From NCBI GenBank assembly GCA_001184205.1, contig LBMP01000002.1, positions 452,726 to 516,725 on the forward strand: 64,000 nt of DNA. Reading direction: 5' to 3'. Shown here one piece after another: positions 53,125 through 62,034 of the stretch (position 1 is its first letter; every line of letters starts with the position of its first letter). The notes under the pieces were generated by a model that was not told the origin of the DNA, made no database searches, and saw only the letters and a program-made list of their open reading frames with translations. The position numbers were made by a program, and so were the translations under genes. This DNA is from Desulfocarbo indianensis (GTDB lineage: Bacteria; Desulfobacterota; Desulfarculia; Desulfarculales; Desulfarculaceae).

Positions 53125-54946
53125 GAGATGAACCTCCCTCGGTGTCTTGGGGTTTGCTCGCCGCGCTCGAGGCCTGCCCGGCGCAGGCCTCGAGCGTGTC
53201 CACCACGTATAGCCTGGTTTCGTGTTCCACGCCCTTCAGCCGCGCGTCAAAGAAGCGGGCCACCGTCAGCTCTCGCCCAAAAAAATCGTACAATGCCCGC
53301 GAAATCACGATCTCGCCTCCCTCGGCCTGGGCCTGGATGCGGCTGGTCAGGTTTACCGGTCCCCCCACGATACCGTATTTGGCGCGGGTCTGGGAGCCTA
53401 TGTTGCCCACCACCACCTCGCCCCCGTTGAGTCCGAAGGCCGTGGCCAAAAGAGGCTTCCCCTGGCCGCGCATGGCCTGGTTGAAACGGTCGGCGGTTTC
53501 CCGCAGCTCCAGGGCGCAGCATAGCGCCCGGCGGGCCGCTTCCCGCCTGGTCAGGCCCAGGCTGTCGAAAAAGGCCAAGACCGCGTCGCCCAGGAAATCC
53601 ACGATTATGCCCCGGTGCTTTTGGATCACCTCGATGAGGCTGGAGAGATAGGCGTTGACCATGGCGATGGTTTCCTCGGGGCTCAAGGTCTCGCACAGGG
53701 CGGTGAAGCCGCGCACGTCGCTCATCATCACCGCCACCCAGCGTTTTTGGCCGCCCAGCCTGGTGGCGCCGGGTTGGCTGATGAGCTGGCGGGCGATCTC
53801 CGGGTCCACGTAGCGGCCAAAGGTGTCGCTGATGAATTCCTTTTCCTTGAGGCCCGCCACCATGGTGTTGAAGCTTTCGGCCAAACGGTGCAACTCGTCG
53901 TTGGTATGGGGATCGGGCACCTTGACCTCGTAATCGCCCAGGGCCACCCGGCGGGCCGCCTGGCAGGTGGCCCGCACCGAGGAGGCCACCTGGCCGGTGA
54001 CCAGACGTATCAGCAGCAGCACCACGACCACGCAGGCGAGGCCCGCCGCCACATAGGTCCGCAGGAAGCTTATGATGGGCTGGAGCACCTTCCTGCCGGG
54101 CGCGATGACCACCAGGGTCCAGGGCGCCTTGCGCAGCCGGTAATAACCCGCCACCCGCTCGGCGGGGAAGCCTTTTCCCAACAAGGTGCCGGAGCGCTTG
54201 GTCAAGAGCGCCTGCAAGACCCGCGTCTTCAATTCGCCGCCGTCGTCGCCCAGGCGGATTTCGTTTTTATCCGTCCCGCCGGTGCGGGCCAATATCCTGC
54301 CCGTCTCGTCCACCAGGCAGCCGCCTTCGCTCTGCCACCATTCCAGCGCCTTCAGGTCCTCGAGCAGGTGGCTGAACAGAATGGCCAGTTCCAGGCGGCC
54401 CTGGGTTCGGCCCGCCTGGTCTTTCAGTTCGAACACCATCAGCACGGTATCCTGGCCGGCGCCGGCGTCGAAGCGGGGGCTGGCGACCTGGGCGATGCGC
54501 GCCTGATGAAAACGCATGCCCCGGCCCATGCCCCGCGAGGCGCGGGCCGCCCCCGTCCCCCGGCCGGGCATGAGAAGGGGGGATCCGTCCTCCGGGTCCC
54601 AGTTAAGGGTGACCTTGGCCACCCCCGGCGTCCTGGCCAGGAGTTCCTCCCATTGGCCGGCGTCCAGCGGTTGCTCCGCGGCCATTTCGTTGACCAGATT
54701 CACCGCCTCGGCCGGCCGCGCCAGCAGCATATCCATGGTATGGGCGGCGCGCTCCAGGGCGAACAGGGCGGAGGTGTTCCATTGCTCGAAAAGCCGGCTG
54801 CGGGCGTAATAAAAGCCGGTCACGCCAAGGCCGATGAGGAGCGCCGCCACCGGCAGGAGCAGCCAAACATAAAGTCGCTGGCGCAGACTGGTCAAACGTG
54901 GCAAGGCGCAACTCCCTTTGTGATCTCCAAGGCGCACGGGATTCAT
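53114..54946 (-). CDS. Class III adenylate/guanylate cyclase, membrane sensor type
   Basis: A 610-residue protein: helix 1 (about 25-47), a periplasmic sensor of about 240 residues (Cache-like), helix 2 (about 290-315), HAMP (about 315-370) and a class III cyclase domain (about 400-580). Metal Asp residues are in MSDVRGFT and FLGDAVLAFFDS; the KYGIVGGPVNLTSRIQ segment carries the base-recognition and transition-state region with Asn and Arg. It should make a cyclic nucleotide in response to a periplasmic signal. It overlaps the DUF3124 gene. Confidence 0.88.
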   Translation of the reverse strand: MNPVRLGDHKGSCALPRLTSLRQRLYVWLLLPVAALLIGLGVTGFYYARSRLFEQWNTSALFALERAAHTMDMLLARPAEAVNLVNEMAAEQPLDAGQWEELLARTPGVAKVTLNWDPEDGSPLLMPGRGTGAARASRGMGRGMRFHQARIAQVASPRFDAGAGQDTVLMVFELKDQAGRTQGRLELAILFSHLLEDLKALEWWQSEGGCLVDETGRILARTGGTDKNEIRLGDDGGELKTRVLQALLTKRSGTLLGKGFPAERVAGYYRLRKAPWTLVVIAPGRKVLQPIISFLRTYVAAGLACVVVVLLLIRLVTGQVASSVRATCQAARRVALGDYEVKVPDPHTNDELHRLAESFNTMVAGLKEKEFISDTFGRYVDPEIARQLISQPGATRLGGQKRWVAVMMSDVRGFTALCETLSPEETIAMVNAYLSSLIEVIQKHRGIIVDFLGDAVLAFFDSLGLTRREAARRALCCALELRETADRFNQAMRGQGKPLLATAFGLNGGEVVVGNIGSQTRAKYGIVGGPVNLTSRIQAQAEGGEIVISRALYDFFGRELTVARFFDARLKGVEHETRLYVVDTLEACAGQASSAASKPQDTEGGSSHAA

Positions 54947-55099
54947 AAAATATTACCATAGCCCGGTCCGGCCCGGAGGATGGCCGATATGGCTGTAGCA
55001 TTACCTTAGCGCCATGCTATGATTGGCCACCGCACTACCCGGCCGGAGCGGAGAGCCCCGGCGCTGGACCAACAACGCCCCGGAAAGGCTGCTCATTTG

Positions 55100-56818
55100 A
55101 TGGTAAAGGACTTTAGCGAGAAGCCCTGGCACGGCGATTGGCCGGAGGGCGTGCCCAGGACCATAGAATTGCCGCGCATAAGCCTGGGCGACCTGCTGCG
55201 CGACACGGCCCGCGCCAACCCGGAAAAGCGGGCCATCGTGTTTTTGGATAGCGTCATCAACTATAAGCGGCTGGACGGGCTGGTGGACGGCTTCGCCGCC
55301 GGCCTGGCGGGCCTGGGGCTGAAAAAAGGCGACGTGGTGGCCATCATGCTGCCCAATTCCCATCAGTTCGTGGTGGCCTATTACGCCTGCCTGCGCCTGG
55401 GCCTGATAGCCACCGCCATCAACCCCACCTACAAGCCGCTGGAAGTAAAGCATCAGCTCAACGACTCCGGAGCCAAGGCCCTGGTGGTGCTGGACGCGGT
55501 TTTCGAATCGCCGGCCAAGGTGCTGGCCGATACCAGGGTGCGGCACCTGGTGGGCAGCAACGTGGTGGACCTTTGCGGCTTCAATGCGGTCAAGCGGCTT
55601 TTGGGCAAGGCCCTGGGCAAGATACCATCGGCCAAGCTGCCGCCAGAGACCATCCCCTTTCTCCGCCTGCTGAAAAGCCCGGGCCCGCCTCCTTCGGTGG
55701 AGATAAACCCGGCCCGGGACCTGGCCGTGCTGCAATACACCGGCGGCACCACCGGCACCCCCAAGGGGGCCATGCTCACCCATGAGAACCTGGTTTTCAA
55801 CGCCCTGGCCTGCAAGGAATGGCTGGGGGAATTGAGCCAGGGCCTGGGAGCGGTGGGGGTCTTGCCCCTGTTTCACATCTACGCCATGACCTGCGTGATG
55901 AACGTGGCGGTGGCCACCGGGGCCTTCCAGCTTCTTTTCCCCAAACCGCCGGCGGACATGAGGGAATGGGCCCAGCAAATAGAGAAATGGGGCCAGGGGA
56001 GCCACCTCATCATGCCGGGGGTGGCGGCCCTGTTCAACAAGATCAATCACAGCGAGGGCCTGGAGCCTTACGACCTCAGCCCCTTGAAGCAATGCCTCTC
56101 CGCGGCGGGCCCCCTGCCCAGGGAGGTGCAGCTGGCCTTTGAAAAGAAGACCGGCGCGGTGGTGGTGGAGGGCTACGGCCTTTCCGAAACCTCGCCGGTG
56201 GCCACGGCCAATCCCTTCCAGATGCCCGGCGGCAAGCCCAGGGTGGAGGGCTCCATCGGCATTCCCATCTGCAATACTGATCTCAAGATCGTGGACCTGG
56301 AGACCGGCGACAACCGGCTGCCGCCGGGCCTGGAGCACACCGGCGAGCTTTGCGTCAAGGGGCCGCAGGTGATGCAGGGCTATCACAACCAGCCAGAGGA
56401 AACCGCCGCCTGCCTGCGCGACGGCTGGTTTCACACCGGCGACGTGGCCTGCATGGACGCGCGGGGCTGGACCTATATCCGCGACCGCGCCAAGGACTTG
56501 ATCAAGCACCGGGGCTATTCGGTCTTCCCCGCCGAGGTGGAGGATTATCTTTTCGCCCATCCCGACGTGGTGGAGGCGGCGGTGATCGGCCTGCCCCACC
56601 CCAAGGTGGGGGAGGTGGTCAAGGCCTTCGTGGTGCTGAAGCCGGAGGCGCGCGGCCGCGTGAGCCGGGAAGACATCATCGCCTGGTGCCGGGACAACAT
56701 CACCCACTACAAAGCCCCCACCGTGGTGGAGTTCCGCGAGGAACTGCCCAAGACCATGGTGGGCAAGGTGCTGCGGCGGCAACTGCGCGATGAGGATCTG
56801 AAGCAGATGCGGGGCTAG
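55100..56818 (+). CDS. Long-chain fatty-acid-CoA ligase (AMP-forming)
   Basis: A 572-residue ANL-family enzyme activating a carboxylic acid to acyl-AMP then acyl-CoA. It has the P-loop YTGGTTGTPKGAMLTH, the adenine motif GYGLSETSPV, the hinge motif WFHTGDVA and the C-terminal Lys region KTMVGKVLRR. The family FadD is the closest match by motifs. ATG 55100 follows GGAAAGG by 11 nt; the frame is open from 55019. The stop overlaps that of the GAF gene. Confidence 0.9.
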   Translation: MVKDFSEKPWHGDWPEGVPRTIELPRISLGDLLRDTARANPEKRAIVFLDSVINYKRLDGLVDGFAAGLAGLGLKKGDVVAIMLPNSHQFVVAYYACLRLGLIATAINPTYKPLEVKHQLNDSGAKALVVLDAVFESPAKVLADTRVRHLVGSNVVDLCGFNAVKRLLGKALGKIPSAKLPPETIPFLRLLKSPGPPPSVEINPARDLAVLQYTGGTTGTPKGAMLTHENLVFNALACKEWLGELSQGLGAVGVLPLFHIYAMTCVMNVAVATGAFQLLFPKPPADMREWAQQIEKWGQGSHLIMPGVAALFNKINHSEGLEPYDLSPLKQCLSAAGPLPREVQLAFEKKTGAVVVEGYGLSETSPVATANPFQMPGGKPRVEGSIGIPICNTDLKIVDLETGDNRLPPGLEHTGELCVKGPQVMQGYHNQPEETAACLRDGWFHTGDVACMDARGWTYIRDRAKDLIKHRGYSVFPAEVEDYLFAHPDVVEAAVIGLPHPKVGEVVKAFVVLKPEARGRVSREDIIAWCRDNITHYKAPTVVEFREELPKTMVGKVLRRQLRDEDLKQMRG

Positions 56819-59181
56819 GCCGCGGTCAGCACGGCGCCGGCCCGCTCGGCCAATTGCCCGGACTCGAGGTCCACCCCCACCCGCAGGGCGCGCAAGCCCT
56901 GCACGCCCGGCAGATCTTCCAGCTCCAGGCGCTCCTCGTCGTCCAGGAGGATGCCTTCGCCGCGCAGGTATTCCAGGTGGCGGCGGCTTTCCACCAGCTC
57001 GGTGGGCTGGCTGTAGACGATGGCGATGCGGCCCGGCTGGGTCAGCCGTTCGCCGCTGTTTTTGATCACGGCCTTGTCCAGGCGCGAACGCACGATCTCG
57101 TGGCGGATATCATAAGCGCCGTCCACGTCGAAACGCTTTTCATCGTAACGGAAGCGGATGGACAGCGGCGAATCCTGCACCAGGATGAGATGGGCGGTTT
57201 CCAGGGGAAACTCCAACTCGGGCTTGATGGCCTGGTTGTGCCAGGCCAGGCCGCAGGCCACCATGATCTGCCACAGGCGCAGGTTTTTCAGATAGAGCCG
57301 GTTGAAGCGGCCGTCTTCCACCAGGGAGGCCCCCAGGTAGATGGTGTAGTCCACCCCGTCGGTGCGGTGGCGCTCGAAATAGTGGGGGAAGCTCTTTTGC
57401 AATTCGGCTTCCTCCCAGTCCAGGTAAGCCGCCAGGCGCTCGTTGAGCTTGGATACGCTGGCTTCGTACTTGCGGCGATTCTGGTAGACCGTGCCCAGGC
57501 GGGGGTCCACCGTCTGCCGGTATTGGCTCACCGCCTGGTCCACCTCGGGCCCCAGGGAGGCCAGGTCCTCGAAAAGCGATTCCACGTCCCGCTTCAGAAA
57601 GCCCACCACCTGATACTCGTCTCCCGAGATCAAACCCTTGGCGATGCGGCCCTCCAACTGGCGGATGCGGGAGGCCAGTTCATTGAGTATGGGCAGGGGG
57701 GTCAGACGGGCGGCCGCGTTGACCACCTCCCAGGCAAGGCGCAAATGCTGGCCCAGGTCGGCCTGGATGGCCCGGTTGCGTTCATCGCTGGAACCCCGCA
57801 CGTCGGTGGCGCCGTAAACGGGATAGACCTCTTGGAAGACGATGGGCTCGATATCGACCTGCTGGCCGGACTGGCGGGCGCGCAGATATTCCTGGGCGGC
57901 CCGGCGGAAGCGCCATTCCAAGGAGGGGTGGATGGCGGTGCATTTTTCCTTGATGATGGCCTGCACCTGATGGTCCATGTCGTCCAGCACGTTTTTCATG
58001 GCCAGACTGAACAGGGGCTGCAACTGGGTGAGCTGCAAGCCGTCCATCAGCCTGAAGTCGTTGGGCTTGGGGCTTTTGATCGAGAGTATGCCCAAAAGGC
58101 GCCCCTGATAGCGCAAGGGGGCGATCAAGAGCGATCTGACGCCCTGGGCCAGGAGTTCCTCCCGGCGGTGCAGGCAGCGGGTTTCCTCCGCCAGGTCGGG
58201 GATGCTGATGATGTCCTCCGATTGCATGGCTTGCTCGAAGACGGTGCCGTGCAGATCGGCCAGAAAGGCATCCTGGGCCCCGGCGAAAAAACAACCTTGT
58301 TCCGCGCAGCAGCCGGCGTTCATCAGCAGCACCCGGTCGTGATGCAGGGCGGTGACGCTGGCCAAAAGCTCGGGCCTGAGGAACAGGGCGCGCAGGCGGT
58401 CCTGCAGGCGCAGGAAACCGGTGGCCGTGACGATGGATTCCTGATCGATCAGGTCGCGCTCCAGGGATGAAACCACTTGGCTCTGGGTGACTTCCACCGC
58501 CTGGATCACGGTGAAGCCCGACAAGACGAAGTTTTCCGGAGGGATGACTCTTTTCAGCATTTCCGGTTGCGACAAATGATCGCGGATGAATTGGCGGTCC
58601 TCGGGGCTGGGTTCGGCCAGCGGTCCGCGGGCTGCAATCTCCACGAAGCGGAAATCGAAACTGAACTGATAGTACTTGTCGAGGCCGGTTTCCGAATCGC
58701 TCACCGCATAGATCAAGGGGAAAGTGATCTCTTGGTGGATTCCGTAATACTTTTCCAGGATGAAGAGAAAAACCTTCAGGGCCCGCCCGTGGTCGAATCT
58801 GGCCTGATCCACGTTGCGCCGCCCGCTGATGGCGCCTTCCGGCGAGATGAACAAACGCCGGAAAGTGGGCGATACGAAAAACGGCTCCATGGTAAACGGA
58901 GTGATGGCCGCGAAGGACTCGGTCTCCCAGAACACCGGCGGGAACAGGGAGCCCATGAGGCGGTTTATTTCCAGGGACCGGTTCCGGGCTATGGCGGGAT
59001 CGCTGAGCGGCTGGTTCAACTCGGGAGCCCTGGCCAGGATTTGGTCCAGGTCAATGTTCAACTGGAGCGCGTCCTGGCCGGCCGCCTGCTGGGAGGATTG
59101 GGCCAGACGCCGCAGATAGTCTATCAACGGCCGCAAGCTCAGCTCGCAGGCGAAGGGATATTTTTCGAGAATATTGTCCAT
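56815..59181 (-). CDS. Large GAF-domain protein of unknown function
   Basis: A 788-residue soluble protein. A GAF-like domain (about 255-400) includes VLLMNAGCCAEQGCFF and RSLLIAPLRYQGRLLGILSIKS; a long helical region (about 400-590) follows. I see no kinase, cyclase or other output motif. The N-terminal region and the last 200 residues match nothing I can name. It is monocistronic, and convergent with and overlapping the acyl-CoA ligase. Confidence 0.65.
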   Translation of the reverse strand: MDNILEKYPFACELSLRPLIDYLRRLAQSSQQAAGQDALQLNIDLDQILARAPELNQPLSDPAIARNRSLEINRLMGSLFPPVFWETESFAAITPFTMEPFFVSPTFRRLFISPEGAISGRRNVDQARFDHGRALKVFLFILEKYYGIHQEITFPLIYAVSDSETGLDKYYQFSFDFRFVEIAARGPLAEPSPEDRQFIRDHLSQPEMLKRVIPPENFVLSGFTVIQAVEVTQSQVVSSLERDLIDQESIVTATGFLRLQDRLRALFLRPELLASVTALHHDRVLLMNAGCCAEQGCFFAGAQDAFLADLHGTVFEQAMQSEDIISIPDLAEETRCLHRREELLAQGVRSLLIAPLRYQGRLLGILSIKSPKPNDFRLMDGLQLTQLQPLFSLAMKNVLDDMDHQVQAIIKEKCTAIHPSLEWRFRRAAQEYLRARQSGQQVDIEPIVFQEVYPVYGATDVRGSSDERNRAIQADLGQHLRLAWEVVNAAARLTPLPILNELASRIRQLEGRIAKGLISGDEYQVVGFLKRDVESLFEDLASLGPEVDQAVSQYRQTVDPRLGTVYQNRRKYEASVSKLNERLAAYLDWEEAELQKSFPHYFERHRTDGVDYTIYLGASLVEDGRFNRLYLKNLRLWQIMVACGLAWHNQAIKPELEFPLETAHLILVQDSPLSIRFRYDEKRFDVDGAYDIRHEIVRSRLDKAVIKNSGERLTQPGRIAIVYSQPTELVESRRHLEYLRGEGILLDDEERLELEDLPGVQGLRALRVGVDLESGQLAERAGAVLTAA

Positions 59182-59371
59182 GACGCCACCCGTAGGGCGA
59201 AGTTTTCTTGGCTTGTCAAACCGGCATGATTAATAGCATATCATAATGGCATTCTTCGGGCAGCCGGCCTCGCCAGTTTCATAGGCGCGGGCCGGGGGCC
59301 GCGCGTGCTAGGATGAATAAGAGAGCAACCGCCGTATATATCAGGACCCCCCGGCAAAAGGGAAGGTGGCC

Positions 59372-59791
59372 ATGGCCGACAAAGACGCCATAAGTCTTAA
59401 GCCCAAGGAAGAGATGCTGTTCGAGGAGAACCTGCCGGAGTTCAACCGCCTCAAGGCCGAGGGCAAGGCCCCGGACCTGCGCCAGGCCAACCTCTCCGGC
59501 CTGGACCTGCGCCAGGCCGACCTCAAGGGCTCCGACCTCAGCGGCTGCTATCTCCGGGGCGCCAATCTGCGGGGCTTGGACCTGACCGGCTGCGACCTGC
59601 GGGGCGTGAGTCTCAAGGGCGCGCTCATCAGCGGGGCCCTGTTTCCCGAGGATATCCCGCCCCAGGAGATAAGGCTCTCCGTGGAGCACGGCACCCGCCT
59701 GCGGGCCAGCCGCCTGGAGCTGTACCAGGAGCGCACCCTCACGCTCATGGCCGAGATGGTGAGGCTCATGCGGAAGATGGCCAACGAGTAG
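59372..59791 (+). CDS. Pentapeptide-repeat protein
   Basis: A 139-residue protein. After a charged N-terminus (about 1-40) it has around eleven pentapeptides of the A(D/N)LXX type (ANLSGLDLRQADLKGSDL), forming one right-handed quadrilateral beta-helix turn set, and ends with a helical tail (about 100-139). Some pentapeptide proteins mimic DNA and protect gyrase, but most have unknown roles. ATG 59372 has GGAAGG 5 nt upstream; a GTG two codons earlier is possible. Confidence 0.85.
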   Translation: MADKDAISLKPKEEMLFEENLPEFNRLKAEGKAPDLRQANLSGLDLRQADLKGSDLSGCYLRGANLRGLDLTGCDLRGVSLKGALISGALFPEDIPPQEIRLSVEHGTRLRASRLELYQERTLTLMAEMVRLMRKMANE

Positions 59792-59830
59792 CGCGGTCCG
59801 CCACCGGCCGAGCCGCCGGCGGGAGAACTC

Positions 59831-60255
59831 GTGAACCCCAAGCCACCAGTGCTGGTCACCCGGCGGCTGCCCCAGCCCGTCATGGAGCTTTTGGCCGAAA
59901 GCTTCGATCTCGCCCTCAATCCCCACGAAGGCCCCATGCCCCGCCGGGAGTTGTTGGCCGCGGCCCGCGGCCAAAGCGGCCTCCTCACTCTTTTGGTGGA
60001 CCAGGTGGACGCGGAGCTTTTGGACGCGGCGGGCGGCTCCCTGCGGGCGGTGGCCAATTACGCGGTGGGCTACAACAACATCGATGTGGCCGCCGCCAGC
60101 CGGCGGGGGGTGGCGGTGTGCAACACCCCGGAGGTGCTCACCGACAGCACCGCGGACCTGGCCCTGATGAAGCCCTCAACCTGCGAGCCCTGCTTCTGGA
60201 AGAGCGCCGCCCGCCCGATGATTGCCTGAGTTGGGCTGAGCTGGCCGGGGTGTGA
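59831..60255 (+). pseudogene. D-2-hydroxyacid dehydrogenase with internal deletion
   Basis: The first 110 codons read as the N-terminal substrate domain of a glyoxylate/hydroxypyruvate-type reductase (VLVTRRLPQPVMELL, ANYAVGYNNIDVAAA, GVAVCNTPEVLTDSTADLAL). The match stops exactly where the NAD-binding domain should begin. The next bases, read from 60172 in another frame, give ALNLRALLLEERRPPDD, the normal C-terminal end of such enzymes, to a stop at 60255. So some 200 codons, including the Rossmann GxGxxG and the catalytic Arg/Glu/His, are gone. The frame as read ends at 60229. An assembly error is possible. Confidence 0.8.
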
Positions 60256-60262
60256 CGATTTG

Positions 60263-60291
60263 TTGACAGGACCGGCCGCTTGGGGTATTAA
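60263..60291 (+). promoter_or_regulatory. Strong sigma-70 promoter of the TRAP leader
   Basis: A perfect TTGACA (60263-60268), a 17-nt spacer and TATTAA (60286-60291). Transcription should start near 60298, giving a leader of about 220 nt before dctP. It lies just after the stop of the damaged dehydrogenase. Confidence 0.75.
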
Positions 60292-60344
60292 CTGCGGGTA
60301 GTTTAGTGGGGTGTTGGCGATCAACCAGGAAAACGAACCCGACA

Positions 60345-60401
60345 ATGTTCCAGAGCCGTCCCGCGTACGCTTATCTCTACTCCTATTATTACCGGCCCTA
60401 G
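60345..60401 (+). CDS. Tyr-rich leader peptide, probable attenuator
   Basis: An 18-codon frame, MFQSRPAYAYLYSYYYRP, followed by TAG. Six of 18 codons are Tyr (60366, 60372, 60378, 60384, 60387, 60390), three in a row at the end. AGGA lies 14 nt before the ATG, a long spacing. The last Tyr codon and the stop lie within the stem of the following terminator. This is the pattern of aromatic amino-acid leader peptides, where stalling on Tyr codons when Tyr-tRNA is short stops the terminator forming. The downstream genes encode a TRAP transporter, an unusual target. Confidence 0.6.
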   Translation: MFQSRPAYAYLYSYYYRP

Positions 60402-60418
60402 GCCGGTATCTATCTTTT
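60390..60418 (+). terminator. Attenuator terminator before dctP
   Basis: TACCGGCC (60390-60397) pairs with GGCCGGTA (60401-60408) around CTA and is followed by TCTATCTTTT. The 8-bp GC-rich stem with a U-rich tail reads as an intrinsic terminator about 100 nt before dctP and 110 nt after the predicted start site. Confidence 0.65.
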
Positions 60419-60517
60419 GCATAAATCCGCAATAGCACTCATGGCTCAAGGGAGCCCGCCGCGCCATTTCAACCTGAGCCCTGTAAAATACCTCCGTTTG
60501 CCCATGGAGTTGAAACG

Positions 60518-61540
60518 ATGAAACGCTTTATCTGCCTGTTGTCTATTTTCGCGCTTGCGGTTCTTTTCTCGGCCGCGCCGGCGGCCGCCGAAGACGCCGT
60601 CAAGCTGACCTACAGCAACTTTTTCCCCCCCACCCACGTGCAGTCCCAGTTGGCCGAAGCCTGGTGCAAGGAAGTGGAGAAACGCACCGGCGGCAAGGTC
60701 AAATTCCAGTATTTCGCCGGCCAGACCCTGACCAAGGCCCCGCAAAGCTATGACGGGGTGGTCACCGGCATCTGCGACGTGGCCATGAGCTGCTTCGCCT
60801 ACACCAGGGGCCGCTTCCCGGTGATGGAGGTGGTGGATCTGCCTTTGGGCTACACCTCGGGCGTGCAGGCCACCAAGGTGGTGAACGAAGTCTACAGCGC
60901 GCTGAAGCCCAAGGAGCTGATGGACACCAAGGTCATGTACCTGCACGCCCATGGGCCGGGCCTGCTGCACACCAAGGAAAAGCCCGTAAAGACCCTGGAG
61001 GACATGAAGGGCCTCAAGCTGCGGGCCCACGGCACCATCGCCGAGATGGTCAAGGCCCTGGGCGCCACCCCGGTCACCATGCCCATGCCCGACGTCTACC
61101 AGTCCCTGGAAAAGGGCGTGGTTGACGGCGCTTTCTATCCGGTGGAGGCCAACAAGGGCTGGAAGCTGGGCGAGGTGTCCCGTTTCTGCATCTTGAGCTA
61201 CCCGGCCGCCTACACCACCAGCTTCTTCGTGGTGATGAACCCGGACGTGTGGGCCAAGCTGCCGGCCGGCGTGCAGAAGACCATAGAGGAGATCAACCTG
61301 GAATGGGCCGCCAAGCACGGCAAGGCCTGGGACGAGTCCGACGCCAAGGGGCGCGAGTTCCTGCTCTCCCAGAAGGGGCGCCAGATCGTGGAATTGGCTC
61401 CCGGCCAGGACGCCAAGTGGCGGAAGGTGGTGGAGCCGGTGCTGGACGACTACGTCAAGAAGCTGAGCGAGCGGAAACTGGACGGCGCGGCGGCTCTGGC
61501 CGTGGCTAAAAAAGCCCTGGGCGCGGCCAGCGGGAGGTAA
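60518..61540 (+). CDS. dctP: TRAP transporter solute-binding protein
   Basis: A 340-residue periplasmic receptor with signal peptide MKRFICLLSIFALAVLFSAAPAAA. It follows the DctP family pattern: LTYSNFFPPTHVQSQLAEAWCKEVEKRTGGKV, then GLKLRAHGTIAEMVKALGATPV with the Arg that normally pairs with a substrate carboxylate. GGAG lies 8 nt before the ATG. It delivers an organic acid to DctQM. The leader suggests control by Tyr supply, so an aromatic acid such as an arylpyruvate is a possible ligand; that is inference. Confidence 0.92.
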   Translation: MKRFICLLSIFALAVLFSAAPAAAEDAVKLTYSNFFPPTHVQSQLAEAWCKEVEKRTGGKVKFQYFAGQTLTKAPQSYDGVVTGICDVAMSCFAYTRGRFPVMEVVDLPLGYTSGVQATKVVNEVYSALKPKELMDTKVMYLHAHGPGLLHTKEKPVKTLEDMKGLKLRAHGTIAEMVKALGATPVTMPMPDVYQSLEKGVVDGAFYPVEANKGWKLGEVSRFCILSYPAAYTTSFFVVMNPDVWAKLPAGVQKTIEEINLEWAAKHGKAWDESDAKGREFLLSQKGRQIVELAPGQDAKWRKVVEPVLDDYVKKLSERKLDGAAALAVAKKALGAASGR

Positions 61541-61545
61541 TTCCC

Positions 61546-62034
61546 ATGAGCGCCTTTGAGCGCCTGGTGAACCGCCTTTCGGCGGTCCTTAAATGGATCG
61601 GAGGCTTGAGCCTGGTGGGCATGATGCTCATCACCTGCCTGGACGTGGTGCTGCGGGCCGCGGGCCGGCCCCTGTACGGCCTGGTGGAGAGCGTTTCTCT
61701 CCTGGCCGTGCTGGTGCTGGCCGCGGCCCTGCCCATCACCCAGCGCGACCGGGGCCACGTGGCCCTGGACATGCTGATGCGCCGTTTCAGCGAGCGCACG
61801 GCGGCTTGGGTGGACGCCGCGGGTCAGGCCATTTGCTGCGGGCTTTTCCTCCTGGTGAGCTGGCAATGCTGGGATTACGCCGAACGCATGGCCCAGGCGG
61901 GCCAGGTTTCCCAGAGCCTGGAGCTTCCCGTGCATCTGCTGGTCAGGGCGGTGGCGGTGGCGTTCGCCGTGCTGTGCCTGGCCCTCCTGGCCGATATGGC
62001 CGCATCCTTGCGTAGGGCGGTGCGTAATGCTTAG
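61546..62034 (+). CDS. dctQ: TRAP transporter small membrane subunit
   Basis: A 162-residue protein with four hydrophobic helices, starting 5 nt after dctP. It has the family pattern MMLITCLDVVLRAAGRPL in helix 1-2 and ITQRDRGHVALDML in the loop. DctQ forms the membrane complex with DctM and helps dock the receptor. Confidence 0.9.
   Translation: MSAFERLVNRLSAVLKWIGGLSLVGMMLITCLDVVLRAAGRPLYGLVESVSLLAVLVLAAALPITQRDRGHVALDMLMRRFSERTAAWVDAAGQAICCGLFLLVSWQCWDYAERMAQAGQVSQSLELPVHLLVRAVAVAFAVLCLALLADMAASLRRAVRNA

Noticed and set aside
55001-56782. Antisense frame of 593 codons over the acyl-CoA ligase
   Set aside because: No domain resemblance; the plus-strand ligase has all ANL motifs.
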